DNA of 64,000 nt, taken from NCBI GenBank assembly GCA_963818645.1, contig CAWFTF010000014.1, positions 55,688-119,687 of the forward strand, written 5' to 3'. The stretch is from Gp6-AA40 sp963818645 (lineage in GTDB: Bacteria > Acidobacteriota > Vicinamibacteria > Vicinamibacterales > UBA2999). The notes beneath the pieces are model-generated. The model did not search any database. It saw only the letters and a program-made list of their open reading frames with translations, and was not told the DNA's origin. Below are positions 26,718 to 35,352 of the stretch, piece by piece. Numbering within the stretch: the first letter of the stretch is position 1; each line of letters opens with the position of its first letter. A program made the translations under genes and the position numbers.

Positions 26718-28363
26718 ATGAAAGGTGTGATGGCTATTGCCACGGCTGCGGCAGCGCTTCCTCTCACTTCAGGTCGGGTCAGCCCAACAGCCGTCGTCTC
26801 TGAGATTCAACGCGACAACCGTCAACGATCTTCGAACGTGGGACCAGTTCGTCAGCGCGCAGGAGCGAGCGGGAGGGCTGCGCGTCACGCAGGTCGGGCA
26901 GGATCCCTCGCTGCCGTCGCGAACCGTCGAGCGCATGCAGCAGTACTACCAGGGCATTCCGGTCTGGGGTGCCGAGGTCGTGCGCGATTCGGACGGCGGC
27001 GTGCCCGTGTCGATCTTCGGTGATGTGTCAGCGCAGTTGGACCTGGACACGCAGCCGACGTTGACCGTAGATGCCGCCACGAAAGTCTTCCTGTCCAGTG
27101 CGGCGTCGGCCACGTTGTTGCGCCCGGTCAACCTCGTGGTGTTCCGGTTGCAGAACGGGGAGCCGCGCCTGGCGTACATGAGCGTCGTGGCAGGAACGAA
27201 CGAGGTATTCCGCGCCTTCATCGATGCGGCATCCGGTGTTGAGCTCCAGCGCTACTCCATGCTTCAGAAGCAGTCGGCGGTTGGCACCGGGCGTGGAGTG
27301 GTCGGCGATACGAAGAAGATGTCGGTGCTGCGTCAAGGAGGCGCCTTCCTCGCGGATGACCAGTTGCGGCCTCCAGTGTTGGCGACGTTCGACATGCGGG
27401 GAAATCTGAACCGCGCTCTCGACGTGTTGATCGGTGCACCGCTGTTTGCCTCGGACGTCGCCTCCGACACCGACAACGACTGGACGGACCTTGCCGCGGT
27501 CGATGCGCATGTCCACGTTGGATGGACCTACGACTACTACTTCAAGCGTCACGGTCGCCGCGGCCTGGACAATCGCGACCGGCCATTGATTTCGTTGATC
27601 AACGGTGTCACGCAACAGGGGGCGCTTGCGCTTCCACCAGAGGATTTCGGTCTCTTTGCCATCAACGCATTCTGGTGTGATGCGTGCGGCCCGAATGGCG
27701 TCGGCACGATATATTTCGGAAATGGGTTCCCTCAACCCTTTGTCGACGAGCAGGGAAGAAACTGGACCTACCTCGCTGGCTCGTTGGACGTGGTTGCCCA
27801 TGAGTTGACTCACGGAGTGACGAGTTCATCGTCGAATCTGATTCCAGGCGACGAGCCGGGCGCGCTTGAACGAAGCGTTCTCCGACATGATGGGAACCTC
27901 CGTCGAGTTCTTCTTCCAGGTGCCCGGAGCGGGAATTGGCCAGGCCGACTATCTCATCGGCGAAGACAGCGTGCGCAGCAGGGTTGGCGGGCTCAATGGG
28001 CTTCGCTCATTGGTCAATCCATCCGTGTTCGGAGATCCCGATCACTACAGCCTCAAGTTCACCGGTCCCGAGGACGAGGGTGGAGTTCACACCAATTCGA
28101 CGATTCCATCTCACGCGTTCTATCTCTCCATCGAGGGCGGCCGGAATCGCGTCTCCGGTATCACCGTTCAAGGCGTCGGAGCAGCCAACCGCGAGCAGAT
28201 AGAGAAGTCCTTCTATCGCGCGTTCACGTTCCTTCTTCCTGCATCCGCCAGCTTTTCGACGGCGCGTGCGGCCACGATTCAGGCCGCTCGGGATCTCTAC
28301 GGGGCAAACAGCGCCGCTGCGACCGCCATCACGCAGGCCTGGACCGCTGTTGGCGTCAATTGA
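26718..28363 (+). CDS. M4 (thermolysin-like) metallopeptidase, frameshifted
   Basis: A secreted zinc protease with propeptide. A hydrophobic start (MKGVMAIATAAAALPL) leads after a +1 shift near 26770 into an FTP/PepSY propeptide (RVTQVGQDPSLPSRTVERMQ, QQYYQGIPVWGAEVV). The catalytic domain has VVAHELTHGVTSSSS (HExxH, near 27797). After a second +1 shift at about 27860 come ALNEAFSDMMG (third zinc ligand) and GGVHTNSTIPSHAFYL (transition-state His). The C-terminus is the usual helical lobe, ending ITQAWTAVGVN. All catalytic elements are present once the frames are joined. The second break lies by a GCGCGC run. Confidence 0.88.
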
Positions 28364-28374
28364 GGAGGATGCTC

Positions 28375-29151
28375 GTGACGTCGCGTGCCCTGCTGTCCGT
28401 GATCCTGACGTGTGCCTTTTGCACCGCCGCCGAGGCCCAGACCCGGCCGCCTGCGCCTCGCCCCGCGCCGCCGCGACGTCCGGTGATTGCCGAGCGCGTG
28501 TTCTTCTCGGCCGGCGTTCTCTTTCAGGTCAACTCGAACGATTTCACCGACACGGCGACGATCCGCAGGAACGCGGAAAACGGTCGGCTCGAGACCGCCT
28601 ACAACGTAGGGAGTGGACTGGCCGTCGACGTCTCTGGCTCTTATCTGGTGTGGAAGAACCTGGCTGTCGGAGTCGGCCTGACGTTGTTCTCCGCGTCAAC
28701 GACCGCAGCGATCGACGCGCAGGTGCCGCATCCATTCTTCTTCAATCAGCCGCGCACGGTGACGGGCGAGTTCGACGGGGACCGGAGCGAAACGGCAGTG
28801 CACGTCCAGGCACGATGGCTCGTTCCCGTCAGTAACAAGATGCTGGTCACGATCTTCGGCGGTCCCTCCTTCTTTTCCGTCCAGCAGGACATCGTCAGCG
28901 ACTTCGAATACTCGGAGTCCTACCCGTTCGACACCGCTACGTTCACGCGCGCCATTGCGGCCAGCCAGTCGGAATCGGCCGTGGGCGTGAACATCGGCGG
29001 AGACGTCGCCTACTTCTTCACGCCCAACGTCGGCGTCGGTGGCACGGTCCAGTACTCTGGCGCAACGGTGGAAATGACGCAGCCTTCGGGCACGGCGGAG
29101 ATGAAAGCCGGCGGACTGCAGGTGGGCGGAGGACTTCGCCTCCGCTTCTAG
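28375..29151 (+). CDS. Outer-membrane beta-barrel protein
   Basis: 258 residues. The signal peptide is ALLSVILTCAFCTAAEAQ, followed by a Pro/Arg-rich spacer and alternating amphipathic strands, with a C-terminal GGGLRLRF ending in Phe, as in outer-membrane barrels. I chose GTG 28375 because GAGGAG at 28363-28368 leaves 6 nt before it, whereas ATG 28369 would touch the ribosome-binding site. It follows the peptidase by 11 bp. Function unknown. Confidence 0.75.
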   Translation: MTSRALLSVILTCAFCTAAEAQTRPPAPRPAPPRRPVIAERVFFSAGVLFQVNSNDFTDTATIRRNAENGRLETAYNVGSGLAVDVSGSYLVWKNLAVGVGLTLFSASTTAAIDAQVPHPFFFNQPRTVTGEFDGDRSETAVHVQARWLVPVSNKMLVTIFGGPSFFSVQQDIVSDFEYSESYPFDTATFTRAIAASQSESAVGVNIGGDVAYFFTPNVGVGGTVQYSGATVEMTQPSGTAEMKAGGLQVGGGLRLRF

Positions 29152-29184
29152 CCGCATCAGGCACATCGCATATCATCATCGGTC

Positions 29185-29943
29185 GTGAGACCGAAGATGA
29201 GGTTCCCGCTTACCGTTCTATTTGCGATTCTCGCGAGCGTTGCCGTCGCGGCGCAGCACGGCTACACGCGCGCTGAAGTCGAGAACGGCGCGCGGCTCTT
29301 TCAAGCCAGCTGCGCGACGTGTCACGGCCCGAACGGCGATGCCGTTCGCGGCGTCGCGCTGCTCACCGGGCAGTACAAGCGCGCGACCTCGGACGAACAA
29401 CTCGTGAAAATCATCATCGAGGGGATTCCCGGTACCTCGATGCCGCCGAACAACTACTCCGCGCTCGAAGCCGGCATGATCGTCGCGTATCTGCGCGGCA
29501 TCGCTGCGGGCGACAACGTCACGGTCACCGCTGGTGACCTGGCTCGCGGGAAAGCGCTCTTCGAGGGCAAAGGGAAGTGCGCCACCTGTCACAACCCGGA
29601 ATCGAGGACGGCGCCGTCGCTTGCGGATGTGGGCGTGCTTCGGCGTCCACTCGAACTGGAGCAGTCGATTCTCGATCCGAGCGCCGAACTGCACTCTGAA
29701 TATCGCTACGTCCGCGCCGTCACGAAGTCAGGAACGGTTGTGACGGGGCGTCTTCTCAACCAGAGCACGTTCTCCGTCCAGATCATGGACTCTACCCAGA
29801 ACCTGAGAGGCTTCAACAAAGCCGACCTCCGCGAGTTCGTCATTAACCAGACGTCCGAGATGCCGTCGTATCGCGGTACCCTCGACTCACAGGAAGTGGC
29901 CGATCTCGTCATGTATCTCACGACACTGCGAGGCCGCCGATGA
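29185..29943 (+). CDS. Di-heme cytochrome c
   Basis: 252 residues with a signal peptide (LTVLFAILASVAVAAQ) and two c-type heme sites: CATCH at residues 43-47 and CATCH at 132-136. GTSMPP around residue 84 offers the axial Met for the first heme. The C-terminal half (VRAVTKSGTVVTGRLLNQST) resembles a domain found fused to cytochromes that serve quinoprotein dehydrogenases. Its stop overlaps the PQQ dehydrogenase start as ATGA, so it is very likely that enzyme's electron acceptor. GTG 29185 or ATG 29197 could be the start. Confidence 0.88.
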   Translation: MRPKMRFPLTVLFAILASVAVAAQHGYTRAEVENGARLFQASCATCHGPNGDAVRGVALLTGQYKRATSDEQLVKIIIEGIPGTSMPPNNYSALEAGMIVAYLRGIAAGDNVTVTAGDLARGKALFEGKGKCATCHNPESRTAPSLADVGVLRRPLELEQSILDPSAELHSEYRYVRAVTKSGTVVTGRLLNQSTFSVQIMDSTQNLRGFNKADLREFVINQTSEMPSYRGTLDSQEVADLVMYLTTLRGRR

Positions 29944-31571
29944 CGAGGCGTGTGTTCGTGTTGGCGCTGGTCGTTGTGGCCAGCGCGTCCCTCGGCGCGC
30001 AGGTGTCGTTCGATCGGCTCCTCCGCTTGCAGTCGGAGCCTCAGAACTGGCTGACGTACTCGGGCAACCTTCAGGGGCATCGCCACTCACTGCTCACGCA
30101 GGTCACGCCGAACAACGTCGAGAACCTCGAGCTTGCGTGGGCGTTTCAGGCGCTGTCGCTGGAGAAGTTCGAAGCGACGCCGATTGCGCTCGACGGTGTG
30201 CTCTACACCGTCCAGCCTCCCAATGATGTGATCGCCATCGACGGCGCATCGGGACGCACGTTCTGGACCTACACCTACCGAGCATCGCCGCAGGCTCGCC
30301 CGTGTTGTGGTCGCGTCAATCGCGGGCTCGCGATTCTCGGCGAGTCGCTCTTCATGGGAACGATCGACGGTCGCCTCGTCGCGCTCGATGCCAAGAGCGG
30401 ACGCGAACTGTGGAACGTTACCGTGGCTGGAGCCCGGGCCGAAGCCGGCTACACCTTCACCGTGGCGCCGCTCGTCGTGAAGGACAAGATCATCGCGGGC
30501 CCGGCCGGCGGCGACTTTGGCGTGCGCGGCTTCATCGCGGCCTTCGATCCGAAGACCGGCAAAGAACTGTGGCGCTTCAACACGATTCCGGGACCCGGCG
30601 AGAAAGGGCATGACACCTGGGCCGGCGAGTCATGGAAGACTGGCGGCAGCGCGATCTGGACGACCGGTTCCTACGATCCCGAGTTGAACCTGACGTATTG
30701 GGGCACCGGCAATCCAGGTCCCGACTTCAGCGGCGACCAGCGCGCCGGCGACAACCTGTACAGCAATTCCGTCGTCGCGCTCGATCCCGATACGGGCGTG
30801 ATGAAGTGGCACTTCCAGTTCACGCCTCATGATGTCTTCGACTACGACTCGACGCAGGTGCCCGTGCTCGCGGACATCGAGTATCAGGGGCGGATGCGCA
30901 AGGTGGTTTTGTGGGCGAACCGCAACGGTTTCTGGTACGTCCTGGATCGCACGAACGGGGAGTTTCTCTCCGGTAAGCCGTTCGCGAAGGTGACGTGGAC
31001 CACCGGTCTCGACGACAAAGGCCGGCCGCAGAACGTCGTGAAGACGACCGCGGAAGGAAACCGCGTCTATCCGCATCTTGCCGGCGCGACGAACTGGTAC
31101 TCACCTTCGTACAGCCCGCGAACCGGACTGTTCTATGTCCCCTCCTGGCAGGACGGGTCCGCGATCTTTGCTAATCGTCCCGCCGAGTACGTCGAAGGGC
31201 GATCGTTTCTCGGTACATTTCCGGTCGGCACGGAACTGAGCATCAACGGCACGCAGAGCAACCGTCGGCTGCCGAGCGGCGGCCACGGCGCTGTCCTTGC
31301 GCTCGATCCAAAGACCGGCGAGAAGAAGTGGGAGTTCACGATGTCGGATGTCACCGACGCCGGTATTCTCACGACGGCCTCCGACCTGTTGTTCTCGGGT
31401 GGCCGCGAAGGATTCTTCTACGCGCTCGACGCCCGCACGGGTCAGCTTCTGTGGAAGGCGCCAGTGGCGGGCATCGTTCAGGCCGCGCCCATGAGCTACG
31501 GGATCAACGGCCGTCAGTACGTCGCGATTGCAGCGGGGAACACACTCTATGCCTACACGCTTCGACAGTAA
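29940..31571 (+). CDS. PQQ-dependent methanol/ethanol-type dehydrogenase
   Basis: 543 residues, complete. A signal peptide (FVLALVVVASASLGA) is followed by quinoprotein propeller blades (WGTGNPGPDFSGDQR, GVMKWHFQFTPHD). The vicinal Cys122-Cys123 in RPCCGRVNRG is the disulfide that sits against PQQ in this family. The FDYDSTQVPVLAD segment holds the catalytic Asp region. The DYD spacing found in lanthanide-type enzymes is not clear here, so metal preference (calcium or lanthanide) is open. It is translationally coupled to the upstream cytochrome c. Confidence 0.92.
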   Translation: MTRRVFVLALVVVASASLGAQVSFDRLLRLQSEPQNWLTYSGNLQGHRHSLLTQVTPNNVENLELAWAFQALSLEKFEATPIALDGVLYTVQPPNDVIAIDGASGRTFWTYTYRASPQARPCCGRVNRGLAILGESLFMGTIDGRLVALDAKSGRELWNVTVAGARAEAGYTFTVAPLVVKDKIIAGPAGGDFGVRGFIAAFDPKTGKELWRFNTIPGPGEKGHDTWAGESWKTGGSAIWTTGSYDPELNLTYWGTGNPGPDFSGDQRAGDNLYSNSVVALDPDTGVMKWHFQFTPHDVFDYDSTQVPVLADIEYQGRMRKVVLWANRNGFWYVLDRTNGEFLSGKPFAKVTWTTGLDDKGRPQNVVKTTAEGNRVYPHLAGATNWYSPSYSPRTGLFYVPSWQDGSAIFANRPAEYVEGRSFLGTFPVGTELSINGTQSNRRLPSGGHGAVLALDPKTGEKKWEFTMSDVTDAGILTTASDLLFSGGREGFFYALDARTGQLLWKAPVAGIVQAAPMSYGINGRQYVAIAAGNTLYAYTLRQ

Positions 31572-32040
31572 GTTCGATCGCCGCTCGTTCGTGAACGCGG
31601 CAGGCCTCGCGAGCATCGCCGCGTTCGGATCGGCGATTCCGGCCGCCGGCGCTGAACTGTCCGCCGGAGAAAAAGCAAACGTCGATCTCGTGACGGCCTT
31701 CTGTGCCTCGTGGTCGACGCGTGACATGGCGAAAATCACGCCATACCTCGCGAGCGACTCTGTGTACCGGATGTCAGAGACGACACCACCAGTTGTCGGT
31801 CCTGCGGGTGTGCGAGAGAGGCTCGAGTCCTGGCTGGAGACGTCTCAGCAGATCGAATTCAAGATCCTCGAGACGTTTGCCAGGGGCCCGATGGTCATCA
31901 ATCACCGAATCGATCGATTTATCTCGACCAGCCGGCCCCTGACCTGGGAAGGCGTGGGCGTGTTCTTCGTGAAGGACGGCAAGATCAAGGAGTGGTTCGA
32001 CTACACCATTCGCGTCGAGCGCCCGCCCGACCGCAAATAA
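31549..32040 (+). CDS. SnoaL/limonene-epoxide-hydrolase-like protein with Tat-type signal
   Basis: 163 residues from ATG 31549, overlapping the PQQ dehydrogenase by 23 bp. DRRSFVNAAGLASIAAFG resembles a twin-arginine export signal. The rest is an NTF2-like cone fold (VDLVTAFCASWSTRDMAKIT, FVKDGKIKEWFDYTIRV), close to limonene-1,2-epoxide hydrolases (MINHRIDRF). It may act on a product of the adjacent dehydrogenase, but the substrate is unknown. Confidence 0.75.
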   Translation: MPTRFDSKFDRRSFVNAAGLASIAAFGSAIPAAGAELSAGEKANVDLVTAFCASWSTRDMAKITPYLASDSVYRMSETTPPVVGPAGVRERLESWLETSQQIEFKILETFARGPMVINHRIDRFISTSRPLTWEGVGVFFVKDGKIKEWFDYTIRVERPPDRK

Positions 32041-32577
32041 CCAACAGGTCACATTGCTGGCATCGGTGGCTGGCGTCGACGCGCCCCGAGCCGGCGCGGA
32101 AAAAACGCACCTCCGGCCGTTGATCGGAGGCACACGTTTACCTTCCTACCCAATTGCGACGTCTTCGCCGTGTGGTGAGCCTTCGGTGCGTTTTTATCCA
32201 CGTCGCTGATCGCGCCGCCTCGAGGGCGCGTCGCCGCCACCACCGATGCCAGCAAGCCATTCCAGTTCATGTCATGAACGGTCCGGCCATAGATGGCTTG
32301 CTGGCCGGCGGCGCCTGCGCAAGCGCCACGTCAGTGCGAAGCAGGAAATCAGGTGAAGCGAGATTTCCGGGGCGAGTTCCGTCAGCGCGTTCTGGTTACC
32401 GCGAGGCAGCGACAGATGCTTTGAGCCGCGTGACGGATGTCGCATCGAATCAGCGGCTACTCGCCGCGTAATCGAAAGAGCGCGAGCGGAAGCTGATTTC
32501 CGGCGCGCGGCGCCGGCGCCGTCCGGACGGCAGGCCTCTGTGCCCACGCACACCGCCTACCTGACGTACGGCGCTAG
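32041..32577. other. 537-bp intergenic region with palindromes, no supported gene
   Basis: I see no convincing coding frame. The region holds AAAAACGCACC near 32102 and its complement near 32185. It also holds a 13-bp perfect inverted repeat (about 32248-32260 with 32293-32305), whose loop contains the smaller palindrome GTTCAT-GTC-ATGAAC, and further GC-rich palindromes near 32308 and 32505. It may be a decayed mobile element. Confidence 0.6.
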
Positions 32578-33432
32578 CTACTGAATCTTATCCAGCCCCT
32601 CGTTCAACTCGATCGACGTGCCCCACGGATCGGTGACGAACGCCAGCGCGAGGCCGACGGCCGGCACGTTGCGATACGGCGTGTCGAGCTTGATGCCCAT
32701 CTCCTCGAGCCGCTTGCAGAATGCCTCGAGGTTCTTCACTTCGAACCCGATGTGATCGACCGCGCGCCCTTTTGTCCCGACTACCGGCGTGGGCGAGGGC
32801 GAGAAGTTCAGCGCGACACCAGGCAGATCCGCTACCAGGAAGTTAGCGGCGTCGCGCGGCTTGGCGCCAAACACCTTGGCGTACCACGCACGCATCTCCG
32901 CGTTCTGCTGCCCGAAGAAGTGAATGTGATGCAGCGTGATCGGGACGGTCTGCTGCTTGTTCTCCAGCAACTCCACCTTCACATCGTCAGGGCCGAGCGC
33001 GAACGCGATCGACGTTGTCGCATTCACCGGCGCGATATCGTCGACGACCTTCTGGCCGGCAGCAACCTCGGTGCTGGTGATCATCTTGTAGCCGTTCGCC
33101 TTCACCTTGTCGACCACCGCGCGGAGGTTCGGCACGGAGAAGCCGATGTGGTTCGCCGTCGTCCCGATCGTGCCGCCGGTCGGCTTCTGATCTCTGAAGA
33201 AGATCAGCACGTTCGGGAACTTGACGATCTCGGCGTTGTTGCCGAACTTCCCGACCGTGCCGCCGAGCGTGTCCGCCCAGAACTTCTTGTGCGCCGCGAT
33301 GTCGGATGCTGCGACGTGATGATGGCCGTAGACGATGGGACCATCTTTGGCCGCCAGCAGCTGCGCCGACGATGGCGATGCTGCGACGAAGAGGAACAGG
33401 ACGAGCGCAACGAGCACTGACGTGCGTTTCAT
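32578..33432 (-). CDS. VOC family protein with two glyoxalase-like domains
   Basis: 284 residues, an intact paralogue of 2853-3709. The start ATG at 33432 opens a signal peptide (SVLVALVLFLFVAASPSSAQ). Domain 1 runs from YGHHHVAASDIAAHKKFW and domain 2 from ITLHHIHFFGQQNAEMRAW to FVTDPWGTSIELNEG. Likely metal ligands are the His residues at the start of each domain and the Glu near the end. It lies 13 bp downstream of the cytochrome-PQQ fusion gene, on the same strand, so it may process that enzyme's product. The function is not known beyond the fold. Confidence 0.85.
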   Translation of the reverse strand: MKRTSVLVALVLFLFVAASPSSAQLLAAKDGPIVYGHHHVAASDIAAHKKFWADTLGGTVGKFGNNAEIVKFPNVLIFFRDQKPTGGTIGTTANHIGFSVPNLRAVVDKVKANGYKMITSTEVAAGQKVVDDIAPVNATTSIAFALGPDDVKVELLENKQQTVPITLHHIHFFGQQNAEMRAWYAKVFGAKPRDAANFLVADLPGVALNFSPSPTPVVGTKGRAVDHIGFEVKNLEAFCKRLEEMGIKLDTPYRNVPAVGLALAFVTDPWGTSIELNEGLDKIQ

Positions 33433-33445
33433 ATCGTCTCCGTGA

Positions 33446-35264
33446 TTACTCAACTCCAAACGCGAGCAAGACATTCCCGGGATTCCCGACGAAGCCACCA
33501 TATCCGGAGTTGAAGAACAGCATGCCGCCAGCAACGATGGGGCCGGGGCCTTCGATGCCGCCGCCGCTCGCTTTGACGCCGTTGACGGTTTGGAATTCCT
33601 TGTTGGTGTCAAACGTCCACAGGACCGAGCCATCCTGGCTGGAGTAGGCGCGCATCCCACCATCGAGCGAGCCGGAGAGCACAGCGCCTGGAATAGCGGT
33701 GACCGCGGCACCCTGTGATGCGCGGCACGTCGGCTTGGCTGTGTCGCACAGACGCGTCTGTGGCTCAACGCTCCAGGCGAGTTGACCTGTCGCGAGGTTC
33801 ACGGCGCGAATGCCGCCGGGCTTTTGCGACAGCAAATCGGACACGCCGAAGTACGCATTCTGCCCGTCCACCGCGCCGCCCCACTGTCCGCCGAGGCCGC
33901 TGCCCTGGCCGATGCGGTACTCCCACACCTTGTGACCTTCGTTGTCCGGATCGAGCGCGTACGCCATCCCCGACTTCTGTGGAAGCACGAGAAGGTCGCG
34001 GCCGTTGACCGTGACCAGGCTTGGTGAAGCTGAGAAGTCGTAGTCGGGTCCGAGCTTCTCGGGACAGTTCGCATTGTCGGGATTGACCGGTCCGCACCCG
34101 AGCGTCCAGTTGTCGTTCGGCGTGATCTGATTGACCCACTTGCGAGTGCCGCTGTTCATGTCGAGCGCGAGCACGGCGTCGGTCGTCGGCTGCGACGGAT
34201 CGGCGTAGTTGTTGCCGGTCGCGACGTAGACCATGTTGCGCTTGGGATCGATCGTGGGGGCAGACCAGATGCCGCCACCTGCCGGACCCCACTGCTGGAC
34301 GCCGTCTTTGTTCTTCCCTCGCGGCTTGGACTCTTCGATCGTGTACGTCTTCCACAGCACCTGGCCGGTAGTTCGCATCGAGTGCGGAGACGCTGCCGCG
34401 GAACGTGCAGCACTCGTACTTTGCGTTGCCGCCCTGTCCCTCTTCGCTCAACCCCTGCACGCCGACGAAGACCTTGCCGCCGTACACAGTGGGGGCGCCG
34501 GTAATCGCCGCGGATCGATGGTCATCAACCTTGCGGACCCAGAGCTCCTTGCCGCTGTTCGCATCCAGCGCGTAGACATTCGCGCGCGAATCACCGAAGT
34601 AGACCGCGTAGCCAGATTCGCTCGCGCCTTTGTAAGGTCCGGCCGACAGCGCGGTCCTGACACCGGCCTGCGCCTTGTAGGTCCAGTGTGTGCAACCGGT
34701 CTTCGGGTCGAGCGCGTGGATCTCCATGTTCTCGCTGGCGACGAACAGCCGTCCGCCGGCGACGATCGGCTGCGCGCGCGCTGATGTCACCACCGAGTAA
34801 CCGAACGCCCACTTCAGTTTGAGCTTCGGCAGATCGGCTGCGGTGAGTCCACCGTTCGCCGCGGACTGGAATCGCGTGTTCGCGACCCCGTTGCCCCAGC
34901 CATTCCAGCCACCGGCGCTCGACGGATCGCGCATCGGCGGCGATGAGGTGCAGCGGTTCAGGACGACGGGAGGCGACGGTGGCGCGAAGGGCCGTCCTGC
35001 GAGTAAGACCGACACGGCCTTGCGTTCGTCATCGCTCAAGGCTGTGGCCTGCAGGACCATTCGGCCGAGCGTCAGCGCGTTGTAGATCGACTCGGGTGTC
35101 ATTTGTCGCAGTGCGTCGCGGGTGGGCGCGTCGTTCTGCCCTTCTCGATGACAGGTCGCGCACGACTGCTTGAAAACGGCTTCGCCGTTCGGCGCCTGCT
35201 GAGCCCGCGCGGGCACGGCAAGCGCGATGAGTCCCACACACAAGACGCCGACCCTTGCCGACAT
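33446..35264 (-). CDS. Cytochrome c-PQQ propeller fusion (polyvinyl-alcohol-dehydrogenase-like), frameshifted
   Basis: Signal peptide (LCVGLIALAVPARAQQ), then a c-type heme domain (SCATCHREGQ) and a quinoprotein propeller: CTSSPPMRDPSSAGGWNGWG, NTRFQSAANGGLT, IHALDPKTGCTHWTYKAQ, GSVSALDANYRTTGQVLWKT, TGNNYADPSQPTTDAVLALD. An N-terminal heme followed by the propeller is the order seen in polyvinyl alcohol dehydrogenases. The two parts lie in different frames joined by a +1 shift near 34375. The joined length of about 600 residues is normal, so a sequence error is likely. The substrate is probably an alcohol or polyol. Confidence 0.83.
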
Positions 35265-35272
35265 GCACCCTC

Positions 35273-35335
35273 CGAACTGTGAACTGTGAACAGTGAACCG
35301 CCTACTGCCTACCGCTTACTGCCTACTACTCAGCA
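35273..35335. repeat. Composite heptamer array (TGAACTG then CCTACTG units)
   Basis: Nine units keep one 7-bp phase: CGAACTG, TGAACTG, TGAACAG, TGAACCG, CCTACTG, CCTACCG, CTTACTG, CCTACTA, CTCAGCA. Two different unit types are joined without loss of phase. The array begins 8 bp upstream of the PQQ fusion start codon (minus strand). Confidence 0.85.
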
Positions 35336-35352
35336 GGCTATGATACGCGGGA

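Noticed and set aside
29185..31571. XoxF-type lanthanide methanol dehydrogenase with its own cytochrome
   Set aside because: The diagnostic extra Asp next to the catalytic Asp cannot be placed with confidence from motifs alone, so only the general PQQ dehydrogenase call is kept.
32154..32553. Short overlapping frames on both strands in the 32 kb gap
   Set aside because: Arg/Ala/Ser-rich products without domain or ribosome-binding site; the palindromes explain the sequence better.
35273..35335. Tandem short repeats as a CRISPR array
   Set aside because: Units are 7 bp, degenerate and contiguous; there are no 25-40 bp repeats, no unique spacers and no cas genes.
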